Notes: generated by a model not told the origin, from the letters alone. DNA of 64,000 nt from Streptomyces asiaticus (GCF_018138715.1 NZ_JAGSHX010000006.1:9982001-10046000); one strand, 5' to 3'; positions 19,201 to 28,035 are shown, numbered from the stretch's first letter. Numbers and translations: made by a program.

Positions 19201-19517
19201 CCGAGCACCCCCAGCAGCCGGTCACGCATCGGCTTCGCCGTGACCAGGGTGTCCAGCAACGCCTGCCGCGAGTCAGCGTACCCCTTGTCGTCCCCGTCCC
19301 CGGGGGCCTCCGGAAGCGCCTCGACCAGCCGTACCAACCTGCGCAGCGCCAGATCGGGATCGGCGGTCGCCCCGAGCCCGTCCAGCAGCACCGGATCGCC
19401 GAACACCCCGGCCAGCTCGGGCGCGTCCAGCAGCCGCTGGGCAGCCGAGGGGTCGGTGAAACCGTGCCGCAGCAACCGGGTGACGTTGCTGCTCCTGCGT
19501 CCCTGCGGTAGGGCCAT
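16266..19517 (-). CDS. glnE: Bifunctional glutamine synthetase adenylyltransferase/adenylyl-removing enzyme
   Basis: A 1083-residue GlnE, which attaches and removes AMP on glutamine synthetase according to nitrogen status. ATG 19517 has GGAGG 8 nt upstream. The C-terminal adenylylating domain is intact (GLGRFGGHELGYGSDADVLFVHE; TKLGRGGLSDVEWTVQLLQ). The N-terminal, deadenylylating domain deviates: the DxD metal motif reads PDVEVVF (about residues 236-238) where the usual sequence is SDVDVIF, and the conserved GGLRDVE segment reads SLRGVE after a 9-residue tandem duplication. The interdomain linker is also about 60 residues longer than usual and Pro-rich. It may be a second, diverged copy. Confidence 0.92.
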   Translation of the reverse strand: MALPQGRRSSNVTRLLRHGFTDPSAAQRLLDAPELAGVFGDPVLLDGLGATADPDLALRRLVRLVEALPEAPGDGDDKGYADSRQALLDTLVTAKPMRDRLLGVLGISEALGDHLARHPRHWQALAYGPAAPHPAISGSEQALADGIWGEPGVGLTRSDALRLAYRRALLAIAARDVCGATDVTQVAAELADLADATLWAALEIAAEERPEDAAACRLAVIGMGECGGRELTYVPDVEVVFVAEALDGVEESTAVQAATRLAARLMRICSDVTAEGTIWPVDASLRPEGRDGPLVRTLSSHVAYYRRRARTWEFQALLKARPVAGDGALGRAYVDALTPLVWQAAKRENFVPEVRQIRRRVVENTPVAETDGESKLGPGDREVKLGPGSLRGVESAVQLLQLVHGRSDESLRRGTTLDALAALAAGGYVGRSDAAALAEAYRFLRAVEHRVQLHRLRRIHPVPRDETDLRRLGRSLGFRTEPATELVAAWRRHAREVRRLHEKLFYRPLLDAVARLETGEARLSSHAAGRWLEALGYADPSGALRHLEALVSGVSRKAAVQRTVLPGLLGRFADSEDPDAGLLGFRKIAEVLGKTPWYLRLLRDEGAATENLARVLSAGRLAPDLLLRAPEAVALLGAPEGPRPRGRAHLEQEVLAVVGRADGAEQAVAAARGVRQRELFRTAAADVIVSARLANRAERPTVSWPPPSGGNAPAAPATPRLTRGARPAADIPSALRGFEPHLPARPSNRTALPEEPTSPGALVDMVGDAVSDITAATLAGALRAAVRDTWGDELPTRFAVIGLGRFGGHELGYGSDADVLFVHEPREGADEHEASRAAFTVAHEMRRLLQLPTVDPPLLIDADLRPEGKSGPLVRSLASYAAYYRRWSLVWESQALLRAEPVAGDPGLGARFIELIDPLRYPAEGLSEGAIREIRRLKARMESERLPRGADRATHTKLGRGGLSDVEWTVQLLQMRNGAAEPGLRTTRTRRALAAAHDAGLIGGDDVQTLDQAWVLATRVRNAVMLVRGRPGDTFPRDSRELAAVAHYLGYAPGHVGEMLDDYRRTTRRARTVMERLFYGYDS
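18358..18411 (-). repeat. 27-bp in-frame tandem duplication inside glnE
   Basis: Two units, 18358-18384 and 18385-18411, both start GGGCCCAGCTTC on the plus strand and differ at a few positions. They add nine residues (KLGPG repeated, about residues 370-387) in the conserved segment that normally reads KLGPGGLRDVE. Confidence 0.85.
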
Positions 19518-20711
19518 GCACGCCGCCTCCATCCCTGTCCCACATTCGCGCTCTGCCATGGCCAAGGCCCGGTGACGAGCCCTGCGCGAACGCCATTGCA
19601 AAGCCGACCCAGATCATTTCTGAGGAAAAACGATTGCTTACCGACGTCGCCGCACCGACTAGGCCGCGCTGAGTCATCATGGAATCCCCTCGTCCCCAAT
19701 GTGTCTCATACCGGGTGGGCCGGATGGCCGCTTTTACGGGACCCTCCGGTCCTTTCTGTTCGGCGACTCGGCGGTCGCCGCACCCTGCCGTTGCCTGGTT
19801 GGCAAAAATGCGGTTACAGGCGGCCTTGCGATCTTCTTCGCCGCATCCTCCTGCCGGTTTTTCGGCAGATGGTTTCGCCGTTCCCCCGCATCAGGTGGAA
19901 CGCCTGGATCCGGCGGCAGAAACGTAGGAGGTGGCGTTGGGGGAGGTCAAGGCGGAGGCAATAAAACGTTGAGTGATACATTGATGTGCGAACAGGGGCA
20001 AAATGGATTCGCTTGACACTGTGTCCACGAGGTTTTGGACAGAGCCTTCCTTCATTGGCGCCCGGGCCGCTTCAGCGGCTCTTTGAATCAATGTTCACCG
20101 AGTATTTATCCGTGTTTTAATGTGTGCTGGGTGTGGTAGCCGGCTCCGACCCGGCTGTCCGCGTTGGTTCCCTGCGGGCGGTAAAAGGGATTCCCGCCAT
20201 GGTAAAGAGATTCCCATTGCTGTGGCCGTGCTGGTTCAGGTTCGGTGGGAGGCGAACCGGTGGGCTGTCCGGAAAGCGAGGGGCGAGACATGGCGCAATG
20301 TGGTGCTCCGGCTCGTACGAGACCGGCCTTCAGCCGCGTTCAGTTCACGATCGGCGAGTGCGCGCTGCGTGTGCGGGGCCCGCCGCGCCCGTACCGGTTG
20401 TACGTGGCCGGGCCGGGCGGCACGGCGGACCGGTCCCTCCACGATGGCTCCGCCGGTCCGGGGGCGCACCGCAGGGTCGCCTGCTCCGGCGGCGGCGCGC
20501 ACGGCAGGGCAGGGTGCGCGACGCTGACCCGGTGCACCGCGATGAGCAGTTCCCGTACCGTCAGGTTCGGTTCGCCGGCCGGTATGCCGACCAGGTCATG
20601 GCTGCCGAGGAAGGCCATGACCCGGGCTTCCCGTGTGGGTGTGGTGGCGCGGTCGGAGGTGTGCATGAGGGCTCCGTCGGTCTGGGCCCCCATTGAGCCG
20701 GATCGTCCGGG
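19518..20711. other. 1.2-kb stretch without a convincing gene
   Basis: This interval upstream of glnE and downstream of the rppA operon is less GC-rich than its surroundings at 19600-20250. It holds only short open frames with no family resemblance. The best minus-strand candidate (20340-20693, 117 residues, ending in low-complexity Pro/Arg) starts 19 nt after the SnoaL-like gene, and only its first 55 residues look protein-like. A promoter for glnE is expected just right of 19517. I see no RNA gene or mobile element. Confidence 0.5.
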
Positions 20712-21146
20712 TCAGCCGGCGTCGGCCAGAGGCCAGTACGAAGGGGGCGGGGTGAACAGGCGCCGCAGTTCGGCCGGTCCACAGGAGGCGTTCTCCCAGT
20801 GCTCGGCGATCCGGCCGTCGACGAACCGCCACAGACCGCAGAACGGCACGGAGATCTCGCGGGGACGTTCGGCCCGCAGCACCCCGAGAACGGTGCCGAA
20901 GTGGTCGTTGGCCGTGATCTGCTCCACGTCCATGACCAGCGTGTATTCGGTCATGCGGAGGAGCGCCTGCTCATGGGCGCGGACGGCTCTGATACCACGG
21001 CGTACCCGGGGGTCTTCAGCGGTCCGGTCCGCACGGTGCAGCACGATGTCGTCCGCGGCGAAGTCGGTGAGTCTGGTCAGATCCCGGTAGATGGTGCGCA
21101 GGATCTCGGTGTGCGGATGCTCGGCCCCCTTGGGGACGCGGGTCAT
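20712..21146 (-). CDS. SnoaL/NTF2-like protein
   Basis: A 144-residue protein of the NTF2 fold: helices (EILRTIYRDLTRLTDFAADDIVLHRAD), then strands ending FCGLWRFVDGRIAEHWENAS, a pattern typical of SnoaL-like cyclases, isomerases and nuclear-transport-factor-2 relatives. ATG 21146 overlaps the stop of the aldo/keto reductase as ATGA, making it the last gene of the rppA operon. In polyketide clusters such proteins act on ring closure or hydroxylation of aromatic intermediates, so it may tailor the RppA product (inference). Confidence 0.82.
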   Translation of the reverse strand: MTRVPKGAEHPHTEILRTIYRDLTRLTDFAADDIVLHRADRTAEDPRVRRGIRAVRAHEQALLRMTEYTLVMDVEQITANDHFGTVLGVLRAERPREISVPFCGLWRFVDGRIAEHWENASCGPAELRRLFTPPPSYWPLADAG

Positions 21147-22111
21147 CGTGCCCCTCCCCGGTGCTTCCGCACCGGCTTGGGCCGCCACGGGGTGACCGTG
21201 GCGCAGAGTGCTTCGATCTCCTCCCACTGGCTGTCGGTGAGCCGGACCTCGTCGGCCCGGAGGTTCTCCTCCAAGTGGGTCACCGATGTGGTGCCGGGGA
21301 TGAGGAGGGTGTTGGACGCGTGGCGCAGCAGCCAGGCCAGCCCCAGCTGGGCTCCGGTGACCCCGTACCGTTGGGCGGCCTTGGTGAGGACGCCACCGGG
21401 GCCGACCAGGTCGCCGTGGCCGAGTGGGAACCACGGGATGAAGGCCATGCCGCGCTCTTCGGCGTATCGGAGGATCGGCTCGCCGGACCGGTCGGCGATG
21501 TTGTAGAGGTTCTCCACCGCCACGATGTCCACGATCTCGGCGGCCTGTTCGAGCTGGTCGACGGTGACCTCGGGCTGGCCGGACAGACCGATATGGCGGA
21601 TCTTGCCCTGCTCGCGCAGCTCGGCGAGCATGCCGAGCTGGTCCTCGAGCGGTACCAGGGGGTCGATGCGGTGCAGTTGGTAGAGGTCGATGCGCTCCAG
21701 GCCGAGGCGGTGCAGGCTGAGCTCGACCTGCTGGCGCAGATACTCGGGTCTGCCCAGGGCGACGATGTAGGGGTTGCGGCCCTCGGCCCGCACCCAGTCG
21801 TCGGGGCCGGTGCGCAGCATGCCGCCCTTGGTGGCGATCACCAGATGGTCCGGGTAGGGGTGCAGGGCCTTCCGGATGAGTTCCTCGTTGTAGCCGGGGC
21901 CGTAGGAGTCGGCGGTGTCGATGAAGTCGACGCCGAGGTCGTCCACGGCGCGGCGCAGCAGGCGGACGGCCTCGTCCGGGTCCTCGGGCGGGCCCCAGAC
22001 GCCGGGCCCGGTCAGGTGCATGGCACCGTAGCCGAGCCGGTTGACCGTCAGGTCACCGCCCAGGGAGAGGGTGGCCCCGGTCCTGGGCGCAGGCGGAACG
22101 GACGCGGTCAC
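21143..22111 (-). CDS. Aldo/keto reductase
   Basis: A 322-residue (beta/alpha)8 aldo/keto reductase. The catalytic set is visible: Asp and Tyr in DFIDTADSYG, Lys in VIATKGG and His in LYQLHRIDP. The NADPH-binding C-terminus includes LIPGTTSVTHLEENLRA. GTG 22111 overlaps the stop of rppA by four bases, so it is co-translated with it. It could reduce a naphthol/quinone derived from 1,3,6,8-tetrahydroxynaphthalene, much as fungal tetrahydroxynaphthalene reductases do, though those belong to a different fold family. Confidence 0.92.
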   Translation of the reverse strand: MTASVPPAPRTGATLSLGGDLTVNRLGYGAMHLTGPGVWGPPEDPDEAVRLLRRAVDDLGVDFIDTADSYGPGYNEELIRKALHPYPDHLVIATKGGMLRTGPDDWVRAEGRNPYIVALGRPEYLRQQVELSLHRLGLERIDLYQLHRIDPLVPLEDQLGMLAELREQGKIRHIGLSGQPEVTVDQLEQAAEIVDIVAVENLYNIADRSGEPILRYAEERGMAFIPWFPLGHGDLVGPGGVLTKAAQRYGVTGAQLGLAWLLRHASNTLLIPGTTSVTHLEENLRADEVRLTDSQWEEIEALCATVTPWRPKPVRKHRGGAR

Positions 22112-23283
22112 GCGGATCCTCGATTCTTGGGCTTGTGCGGGGATGGGGTTTCACTGTGCAGGTCGGGCTCGGGAGGGGCGGGAAGCTGCACCGGCAAGGC
22201 GTCGACGTTGCCCGTTCGGCGGCCGGACCGTACCCGGTCGGAGTGCACCCAGGTGCCGAGGGAGGATTCGGCGGTGATCCCGGGCCCGAACCCGGCGAGC
22301 AGGCCGCGGGCCCCCGGGGGCAGCCCCTCGGCGAACTGGCGGCGCAGTGCCTCGAAGACGACGGCCGAGGCGATGTTGCCGTACTCGGTGAGCGTGGCGC
22401 GGCTGTGCCTGAAGGCGTTCGGTGGCACCTTCAGATAGCCGCACAGATCGTCCAGGATGCGCGGTCCGCCGGCGTGGATGATGTAGAAGTCCAGGTCCGT
22501 GGCGTCCCATCCATGCGCTTCGGCGAGCGTGTCCAGTGCGGGCGCGATCACGTTCATGGTGCCCGGGACCCGTTTGTCCAGCCGGAAGTGGAATCCGGTG
22601 GCCTTCACCTCGTACGCGATCCAGTCCTCGGTGCCCGGCACCAGATGCGAGGCGTTGCCCACCAGCTCCATCCCCTCCCCGCCGCTGCCGCGCATGACCG
22701 CCGCGGCGATCGCGTCCCCGAACAACCCGTCGGACAGCAGCGAACCGACGTCGAGGTCGTCCGGCTGGTAGCACAGCGAGCAGAACTCACACGCCACGAT
22801 CAGTACGTTGGATCCCGGGTAGGCGCGGCAGAAGTCATGCGCCCGGTTGACGGCCGCCCCGCCGGCCGCGCAGCCCAGCTGCGCGATGGGGATCTGCCGG
22901 GTGTTGGGGCGGAAACCCAGTTCGTTGATCATCCAGGAGGTCAGGGGTGGCATCGTGAAACCGGTGCACGAGACGAACACGATCGTGTCGATGTCCCGCG
23001 CCGTCACCTCCGCCGAGGACAGCGCCTCCCTGACCACGTCCGGGACGCGGGCACGGGCCTCGCGCACATAGAAGCGGTTACGGGCCTCGAATCCCGGATG
23101 CGTCAGAGTGACGGCCAGCGGCTGGACCAGATGCCGCTTCGCCACCCCGGTGTTCCTGATCATCCGCAGGACCAGCGGAAGCCTCTCGTGTCCGGCGTGC
23201 AGCCGGCGCGCCAGCGCCAGCGTCTCCTCCATCGAGATGGTGTTCTCCGGTACCCACACCGCCGGGCGGCACAGCACAGCCAT
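22108..23283 (-). CDS. rppA: Type III polyketide synthase, RppA type (1,3,6,8-tetrahydroxynaphthalene synthase)
   Basis: A 391-residue chalcone/stilbene-synthase-fold enzyme. It uses five malonyl-CoA to make 1,3,6,8-tetrahydroxynaphthalene, precursor of flaviolin and melanin-like pigments. The nucleophile Cys138 lies in QLGCAAGGAAVNRAHDF, and VSCTGFTMP, CEFCSLCYQP, IIHAGGPRILDDL (catalytic His) and EYGNIASAVVFEAL (catalytic Asn) follow. The numbering of Cys138 equals that of S. griseus RppA. The C-terminus has about 35 extra polar residues. ATG 23283 has AAGGGAG 6 nt upstream. The operon lacks the usual cytochrome P450 or cupin partner and carries a reductase and SnoaL-like gene instead. Confidence 0.93.
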   Translation of the reverse strand: MAVLCRPAVWVPENTISMEETLALARRLHAGHERLPLVLRMIRNTGVAKRHLVQPLAVTLTHPGFEARNRFYVREARARVPDVVREALSSAEVTARDIDTIVFVSCTGFTMPPLTSWMINELGFRPNTRQIPIAQLGCAAGGAAVNRAHDFCRAYPGSNVLIVACEFCSLCYQPDDLDVGSLLSDGLFGDAIAAAVMRGSGGEGMELVGNASHLVPGTEDWIAYEVKATGFHFRLDKRVPGTMNVIAPALDTLAEAHGWDATDLDFYIIHAGGPRILDDLCGYLKVPPNAFRHSRATLTEYGNIASAVVFEALRRQFAEGLPPGARGLLAGFGPGITAESSLGTWVHSDRVRSGRRTGNVDALPVQLPAPPEPDLHSETPSPHKPKNRGSA

Positions 23284-23788
23284 GGCACACTCCCTTGCTC
23301 ACGAAAGGCAACGACGAAGCGGAACCGACCGTGGACTTCGGGGTGGGCAAGACCGTGCCGCACACGGTGGTGGTTCACTCACACATCACTTCCTCCACTT
23401 GCGCCTCGATGCAGCCGGGGCGGGGCAGGAGTCTCCCTGACCCGTCATGTTGACCAGATACGACGCCTCCCGCAACGGCGCGCACACCTCGGTCTGGAGG
23501 TACGCCGGACGTACGAAGTGCGATCGTGCTCGGGGATGTGCGCTTCGGAAACACACTATTTCCGGTGGGCCACGGACGTCTCAGATGCTCTGGCGCGCCC
23601 TTGCCGATCGGGAGTGCGGCAAACGCGCATCCGAGATGAGGGCCACGTGCGTACCGACCGTGTAAGGTTTGGGACATTTCTCCACACATCGCCCGCTGGC
23701 ATGCCCACGGCAGCGGCCGTTCCGTCGACCGCGCACGCGTTCCGCGGCAGCGGACCCGCCCGGGAGCCGGCGAATCACAGGGAGCGGC
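23284..23788. other. 505-bp divergent intergenic region
   Basis: Region between rppA (minus) and the gene at 23789 (plus). It must hold the rppA promoter and the promoter of the opposite gene. No open frame here resembles a known protein. I see no clear operator repeat. Confidence 0.5.
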
Positions 23789-24882
23789 ATGCAACTAGCG
23801 TGGGACCGGTACAAGGAGAACATGGAGCAGGCCCGCGAGACCCTGCTCCAGCAGCGCACCGAACCGCGGGCCCATCTGCGACAGCAGGAGGTGAACCCGT
23901 ATACGCACGAGGTGTGCGCGCGCTTCCCCAAGTCCATCCGCCTGGGGCAGCAGGAGAAGCAGGTCCCGCTGCTGGCCGCGCTCTTCCCGGAGGACGAGGC
24001 GGAGAACCTCGACGAGAATCTGAAGAGGTACGCCGACGACGCGCGGTCGCGGCTGTACTTCTCGTACACCAACAAGAGCGCCTGCCGCTTCGCTCTGGTC
24101 CTGGCGGAGTTCGAGAAGGCCGGTAAGCACGACGTCCATGTGGTGCGGATCTGCCCGGAGTTCTGGAACCCCAAGTTCGCGCTGAACCGGACCTGGCTGG
24201 TGGAGGGGCTGACCGAGGAGCCGTTGCGCGGCTACCTCGCCGAGCGCGGGGTGGGCCGTGTGGAGCTGACGGAGTTCCCGGCCGAGAGCCCCATGGTCCG
24301 GTTCTCCTTCGAGACCGGTCTGGAGGGCGGTAAGCGGCTGCATCTCGTGTCACCGCCCGCACCGGCCACGCCGACCTGCTGAAGCTGGTCAGGGCCAGTG
24401 AGCCAGTGATGATGACGACCGGCAACCAGGGCACGTCGGAGGCGTTGGCGGCGGGCAAGACCATCCTGTACGAGAGCATCGGCATGGAGCAGAGCTGGGC
24501 GTTCTGCCGGTCGCTGTACCAGGGGGCCAGGGTCGATCCGCGCGAGATCGCCCGGATCGAGGCGGTCAGCCGCGACTACGACCGGATCAGGGCGGTGCCG
24601 CACAGCAAGGAGCTGCCAGGGCTGGAGGAGTTCGCCGAGGCCGGCCAGGCGCTGGCGGTGATCCTGGCCGATCAGTCGTTCCCGAGGTTCAGCGACGTGG
24701 CGGCCGCGGGCAAGGACCTCAGCCGCTGGATCGGCGGGCGCTACCTGCGCCGGACGCTGCTGAAGTGCCCGGATATCGAGCAGCAGCTGCGCAAGGCCGA
24801 GCAGCGGGTGATGACCGGCTACCAACGGGCGGAGACCTATGAGGAGTTCGTCCAGATGCTGCTGACGCTCCCGGCCGGCTGA
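23789..24882 (+). pseudogene. Uncharacterised GT-B-like protein split by a frameshift
   Basis: ATG 23789 (GGGAG upstream) opens MQLAWDRYKENMEQARETLL and runs to 24382; a second frame from about 24346 encodes the continuation RTGHADLLKLVRASEPVMMTTGNQGTSEA to 24882. Joining them near 24348-24360 gives one protein of about 364 residues. The segment LYFSYTNKSACRFALVLAEF and the later GNQGTSEALAAGKTILYES resemble the two halves of a GT-B glycosyltransferase (the second like a sugar-nucleotide loop), but I cannot name the family. The shift corresponds to one lost base. No slippery heptamer is evident, so mutation or sequencing error is likelier than programmed frameshifting. Confidence 0.6.
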
Positions 24883-24925
24883 CCTCACGGGCCACGGCCC
24901 TCCGGTGCTCACCCCGCCCGGACAG

Positions 24926-25702
24926 TCATGAGCCTGGTGGCCTGGCGCCGCTGGGAGGTGCTGAGGATCCGGGCGGCACGGGGGCCAGAAGGCCCGAGTC
25001 GCGATACCCCTCGCAGAGGGATGCGGCGGGCTCGGACACATCATGGCTGGCCAGGCATACCCAGTGGCCGCTGGCAAGGTCCAGGGTGCAGGTCGGCGAG
25101 CCGTCCCCCTCCTGGCAGCCGTACCAGGCGGGCTCCCGCTCCGGCTCCCGGTTGACGACCCCGGAGGGTGTGCCGCTGAGCACACCTGTGAGCCGGACAC
25201 TGTCACCGGCGGGCAGAGGCAGGGTGCACCAGGCATTCTCCGGGCTGGGCACCGCATCGAGTTCCTGCGAACACTGCTCCGCATTACGGTCGTTGGTCAC
25301 GGACACTGCGAACTTGGTCGTCATCATCACTTGTATGTAAACGGTATCGGGGCGCTTCGGTTCCGTGCTGACCGTGGGCGGTGCGGAGGATGCCACCTTC
25401 GTGGGCGGTGCCGATGATGCGCCGGTGGGTGCGTCGGGACGCGAGGTCGTCGGGGTCGCGGCGGGAGATGAGCTGCCGCCTGACTTCGTCGCGGCCGCAC
25501 GGGACGCGGAGCCGTCATTCGACTGCGGCGCGGTCGCGGTGGACGGGCCCGTCGACGACGCGGAGGTCGGTCCGCTGCCCGAGGCGGCGCATCGGGCAAG
25601 GATGAGGATCATCACGAAGACGACCACCAGAGCCAGGACGACGAGCAGTCCGCGACGTCCTTCAGGGTGCGGGGGCGGTGCCCCCGCACTGCTGTCTGCC
25701 AT
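24926..25702 (-). CDS. Single-span membrane-anchored protein with Ser/Thr/Pro-rich stalk
   Basis: A 258-residue protein with a short cytoplasmic N-terminus, one transmembrane helix (LLVVLALVVVFVMILILA, residues 19-36) and a long low-complexity Ser/Thr/Pro/Ala stalk. An extracytoplasmic domain follows, with paired Cys (EQCSQEL, AWCTLPL, YGCQEGDGSPTCTLD, HWVCLA, SLCEGY) likely to form disulfides. GGAGG precedes the ATG. It is 42 nt downstream of a large membrane protein and probably co-transcribed. Function unknown. Confidence 0.75.
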   Translation of the reverse strand: MADSSAGAPPPHPEGRRGLLVVLALVVVFVMILILARCAASGSGPTSASSTGPSTATAPQSNDGSASRAAATKSGGSSSPAATPTTSRPDAPTGASSAPPTKVASSAPPTVSTEPKRPDTVYIQVMMTTKFAVSVTNDRNAEQCSQELDAVPSPENAWCTLPLPAGDSVRLTGVLSGTPSGVVNREPEREPAWYGCQEGDGSPTCTLDLASGHWVCLASHDVSEPAASLCEGYRDSGLLAPVPPGSSAPPSGARPPGS

Positions 25703-25744
25703 CTGTTCCTCCGGCTGAGTTGTGCGCCCGGGTACGCGACAGGC

Positions 25745-27601
25745 CTACGGTTGGCTCCCGGTGACGGCGGGCGGGGCCGGCGGGGCGGGAGGAGCCGGCG
25801 GATCGGCCGGGGCGGGTTGCGGCGGGCGGTAGCGGAAGTAGGCCCAAAAGGCCAGCGACAGCGCGCCGAAGCCGATGAACAGCGCGAGTGTGGACGCGAA
25901 CGCGGGCGCGGTGCCCTGCCTCAGCACGTCCCGCCGGTTCAGTACCAGCAGGTGCACGAAGCAGATCACCGCTACCGCGTAGACGCCCAGCCAGGCGGGA
26001 CGGCTCCAGGCCAGCAGGCGTCGCCCGTCCATCATGTGCAGCGGTATCAGCCCGAAGACGAGAGTCTGCACGCTCAGCAAGAAGACCGCGGACAGCACGG
26101 CGTCCAGCATCCGCACGGGCAGCCAGGTCCCGTCATGCGTACGCTCCAGGGCGACCCAGGCCAGCAGCGCGACAGCGAGCAGGCAGAGCGTTCCCGCGAG
26201 CACGCTGCGCCCTTCGTCCGCGTCCGACAGCTGACGCCTGGCCCCGTCGGCCGTGGCGTATCCGGCGATGAGGCCGAAGACATAGCCCGGCACGAATCCG
26301 GCCACCACCGACAGCAGTGTGCAGAACGCGGCCAGGGCGAGTCCCAACGGCAGGACGGACAAGGCGCCGGCCACACCGGCCGAGAAGCGCCGTGCGAAGG
26401 ACTCCACCACCGCCGCGTAGACCAGGGTGGTCACCGGGAAGGCCACCAGGAGGCCGAAGAAGAGCATCATCGTGTCGCCGCGGATGCCGATAGCGGGATC
26501 GATCAGGGTGGTCAGCAGTGCGGCGGCCAGTGCGAACCAGCAGAACTGCCGCCTGGGTGACGCCCACAGAGCGCTGAGAGTCCGCCCGCCGATGCGCAGG
26601 GCGCCCATCCGCGCTCGTCGGCGGCGCATCCACGCCGTCCAAGGGCGGAACCAGCCTTCGATCTCCTGCCGGTTCTCCTCGATCGTCTTGTTCACGATGT
26701 CGGCCGGGAAGCCGATCAGCAGGATCAGTGCGGAGGCCACCACCAGCGTTGTGGCCACGCTGCGCAGCCCCCACGGCACCTCGGAGGGCTTGGGGATCGC
26801 CGAGAACACCGGCGACGTGTTGGCGGCGGGCGGTGGAGCATCGGCGGGGACTGCCGTCCTGCTGACGGCGATCGGGTAGCTGATCAACGTGCCCTGCGGG
26901 CAGTCGAGCGCGATCTGGTGTCGCCCCTGCCGGGTGTTCGCGGGGACGGTGAACTCGGCTGTGACGTACCCCAGCCCTCCCTCTGAGGTCAGCGTGGTCG
27001 CCAGTGCGCGGCCATCCAGCCGGACCTGACCGCCGGGGCATTCATGGGCGGCGTTCTCGACCCGGATCGTCCGACGTCTCTCGGCCTCCGACCCCGCTCC
27101 CTCGCTGATCTGGATTCCGGGCCCGCCGCCGAAGTGGTAACTGGGCGCGTCCTGGCCGAGCCTTTCGAGGTCGAGCGTGGTGGTCCCGGCCCTCGTCCAG
27201 GACTTGCCGTCGGCAGACCGGCATTCCACGACCACGGTGTGCGATCCGCCCCGGTCGCCGTCCGAGACGTTCGGATACTGAAAACCGACGAGGAACGAGT
27301 CGCCACTGACGCGGTACGACGGCCAGGCGTCCCGTGTGCCGCTGCTCCCGCTCGACACGCCCTCCCAGAGCAGGCGGACGGACGCCGGTGCCAGGAACCC
27401 GTCTCCGCCTCTCCCGCATGCCTCGGGTGCGTGCGACAGGCTCAGGACCCCGTATGATCCCTCGGCCGCCCGGCGCGGCGTCACGTCCAGCCGCGCGTTT
27501 TCGTCCGCTCTCGCCGGAGTGACCAGCAGAAACCCCAGCAGAAACCCCAGCAGAAAGACGAACGCTGACAGCCGTGCGGCCGATGGTCCAGCCCGCCCCA
27601 T
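25745..27601 (-). CDS. Large exported/multispanning membrane protein
   Basis: A 618-residue protein. It begins with a signal peptide (FVFLLGFLLGFLLVTPARA, cleavage before DENARL). An extracytoplasmic beta-rich domain runs to about residue 250, one helix (ATTLVVASALILLIGFPADIV) leads to a basic cytoplasmic loop, and about seven more helices follow (for example VSVLPLGLALAAFCTLLSVVAGF and TLCLLAVALLAWVAL). The C-terminus is Pro/Ala-rich. ATG 27601 is preferred over GTG 27631 because only the former has a G-rich site upstream. A 12-bp repeat encodes LLGF twice in the signal peptide. The family is not recognised. Confidence 0.72.
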   Translation of the reverse strand: MGRAGPSAARLSAFVFLLGFLLGFLLVTPARADENARLDVTPRRAAEGSYGVLSLSHAPEACGRGGDGFLAPASVRLLWEGVSSGSSGTRDAWPSYRVSGDSFLVGFQYPNVSDGDRGGSHTVVVECRSADGKSWTRAGTTTLDLERLGQDAPSYHFGGGPGIQISEGAGSEAERRRTIRVENAAHECPGGQVRLDGRALATTLTSEGGLGYVTAEFTVPANTRQGRHQIALDCPQGTLISYPIAVSRTAVPADAPPPAANTSPVFSAIPKPSEVPWGLRSVATTLVVASALILLIGFPADIVNKTIEENRQEIEGWFRPWTAWMRRRRARMGALRIGGRTLSALWASPRRQFCWFALAAALLTTLIDPAIGIRGDTMMLFFGLLVAFPVTTLVYAAVVESFARRFSAGVAGALSVLPLGLALAAFCTLLSVVAGFVPGYVFGLIAGYATADGARRQLSDADEGRSVLAGTLCLLAVALLAWVALERTHDGTWLPVRMLDAVLSAVFLLSVQTLVFGLIPLHMMDGRRLLAWSRPAWLGVYAVAVICFVHLLVLNRRDVLRQGTAPAFASTLALFIGFGALSLAFWAYFRYRPPQPAPADPPAPPAPPAPPAVTGSQP

Positions 27602-27735
27602 GACGCCCCCGATGACGTGCTCCCTGAACACGGTAGGCGTGACGAAGGGTCACCGGAAGTAGCTCTCCGTACGTCGAGTCGCTAAGTCAGATCATTGACG
27701 TAAAGCGCGGTCCGTCGTTCATCCCACGCCGCATC

Positions 27736-27998
27736 TCAAGACGGTGCGCGCCCCCTGCCGGCGCCCGCGCTCGCGGCATCCGTACCTGCCGCGACGGTGA
27801 CGGGGCCGTGGCTGTTGCAGGCGCAGGCGAATGCCGTGTCGGCGAGCGCGAAGATGAAACCGCCGTGGGCTGTACCGTGGCCGTTGATCATGACCGCTGT
27901 CACGGTCATCCGGACAAGGGCCGAGCCGTCCCCCGTCTCAGCTTGGTCTCGGGATCGTCGCAGGAGTCCGCGATCTCCTGGAACGGGACGGCGGACAT
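27736..27998 (-). pseudogene. Remnant of a PaaI-type thioesterase gene
   Basis: On the minus strand an ATG at 27998 starts MSAVPFQEIADSCDDP, but the hotdog-fold core (VRMTVTAVMINGHGTAHGGFIFALADTAFACACNSHGPVTVAAG) lies in a different frame and runs into a stop at 27736 soon after VTVAAG. Phenylacetyl-CoA-type PaaI thioesterases are about 135 residues; here the N-terminal part is mostly missing, there is a frameshift near 27940, and the last third is gone. It is a decayed gene. Confidence 0.75.
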
Positions 27999-28035
27999 CA
28001 GTGGAACCTCGCTCACACGAGGCCCCACGACGGGG

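Noticed and set aside
20013..20040. TTGACA-like promoter in the gene-poor stretch
   Set aside because: No acceptable -10 element at 16-19 nt and no gene follows in the right orientation.
20340..20693. Possible fourth gene of the rppA operon (117 residues, minus)
   Set aside because: Only the first half looks protein-like, the rest is Pro/Arg-rich low complexity, and no family is recognised.
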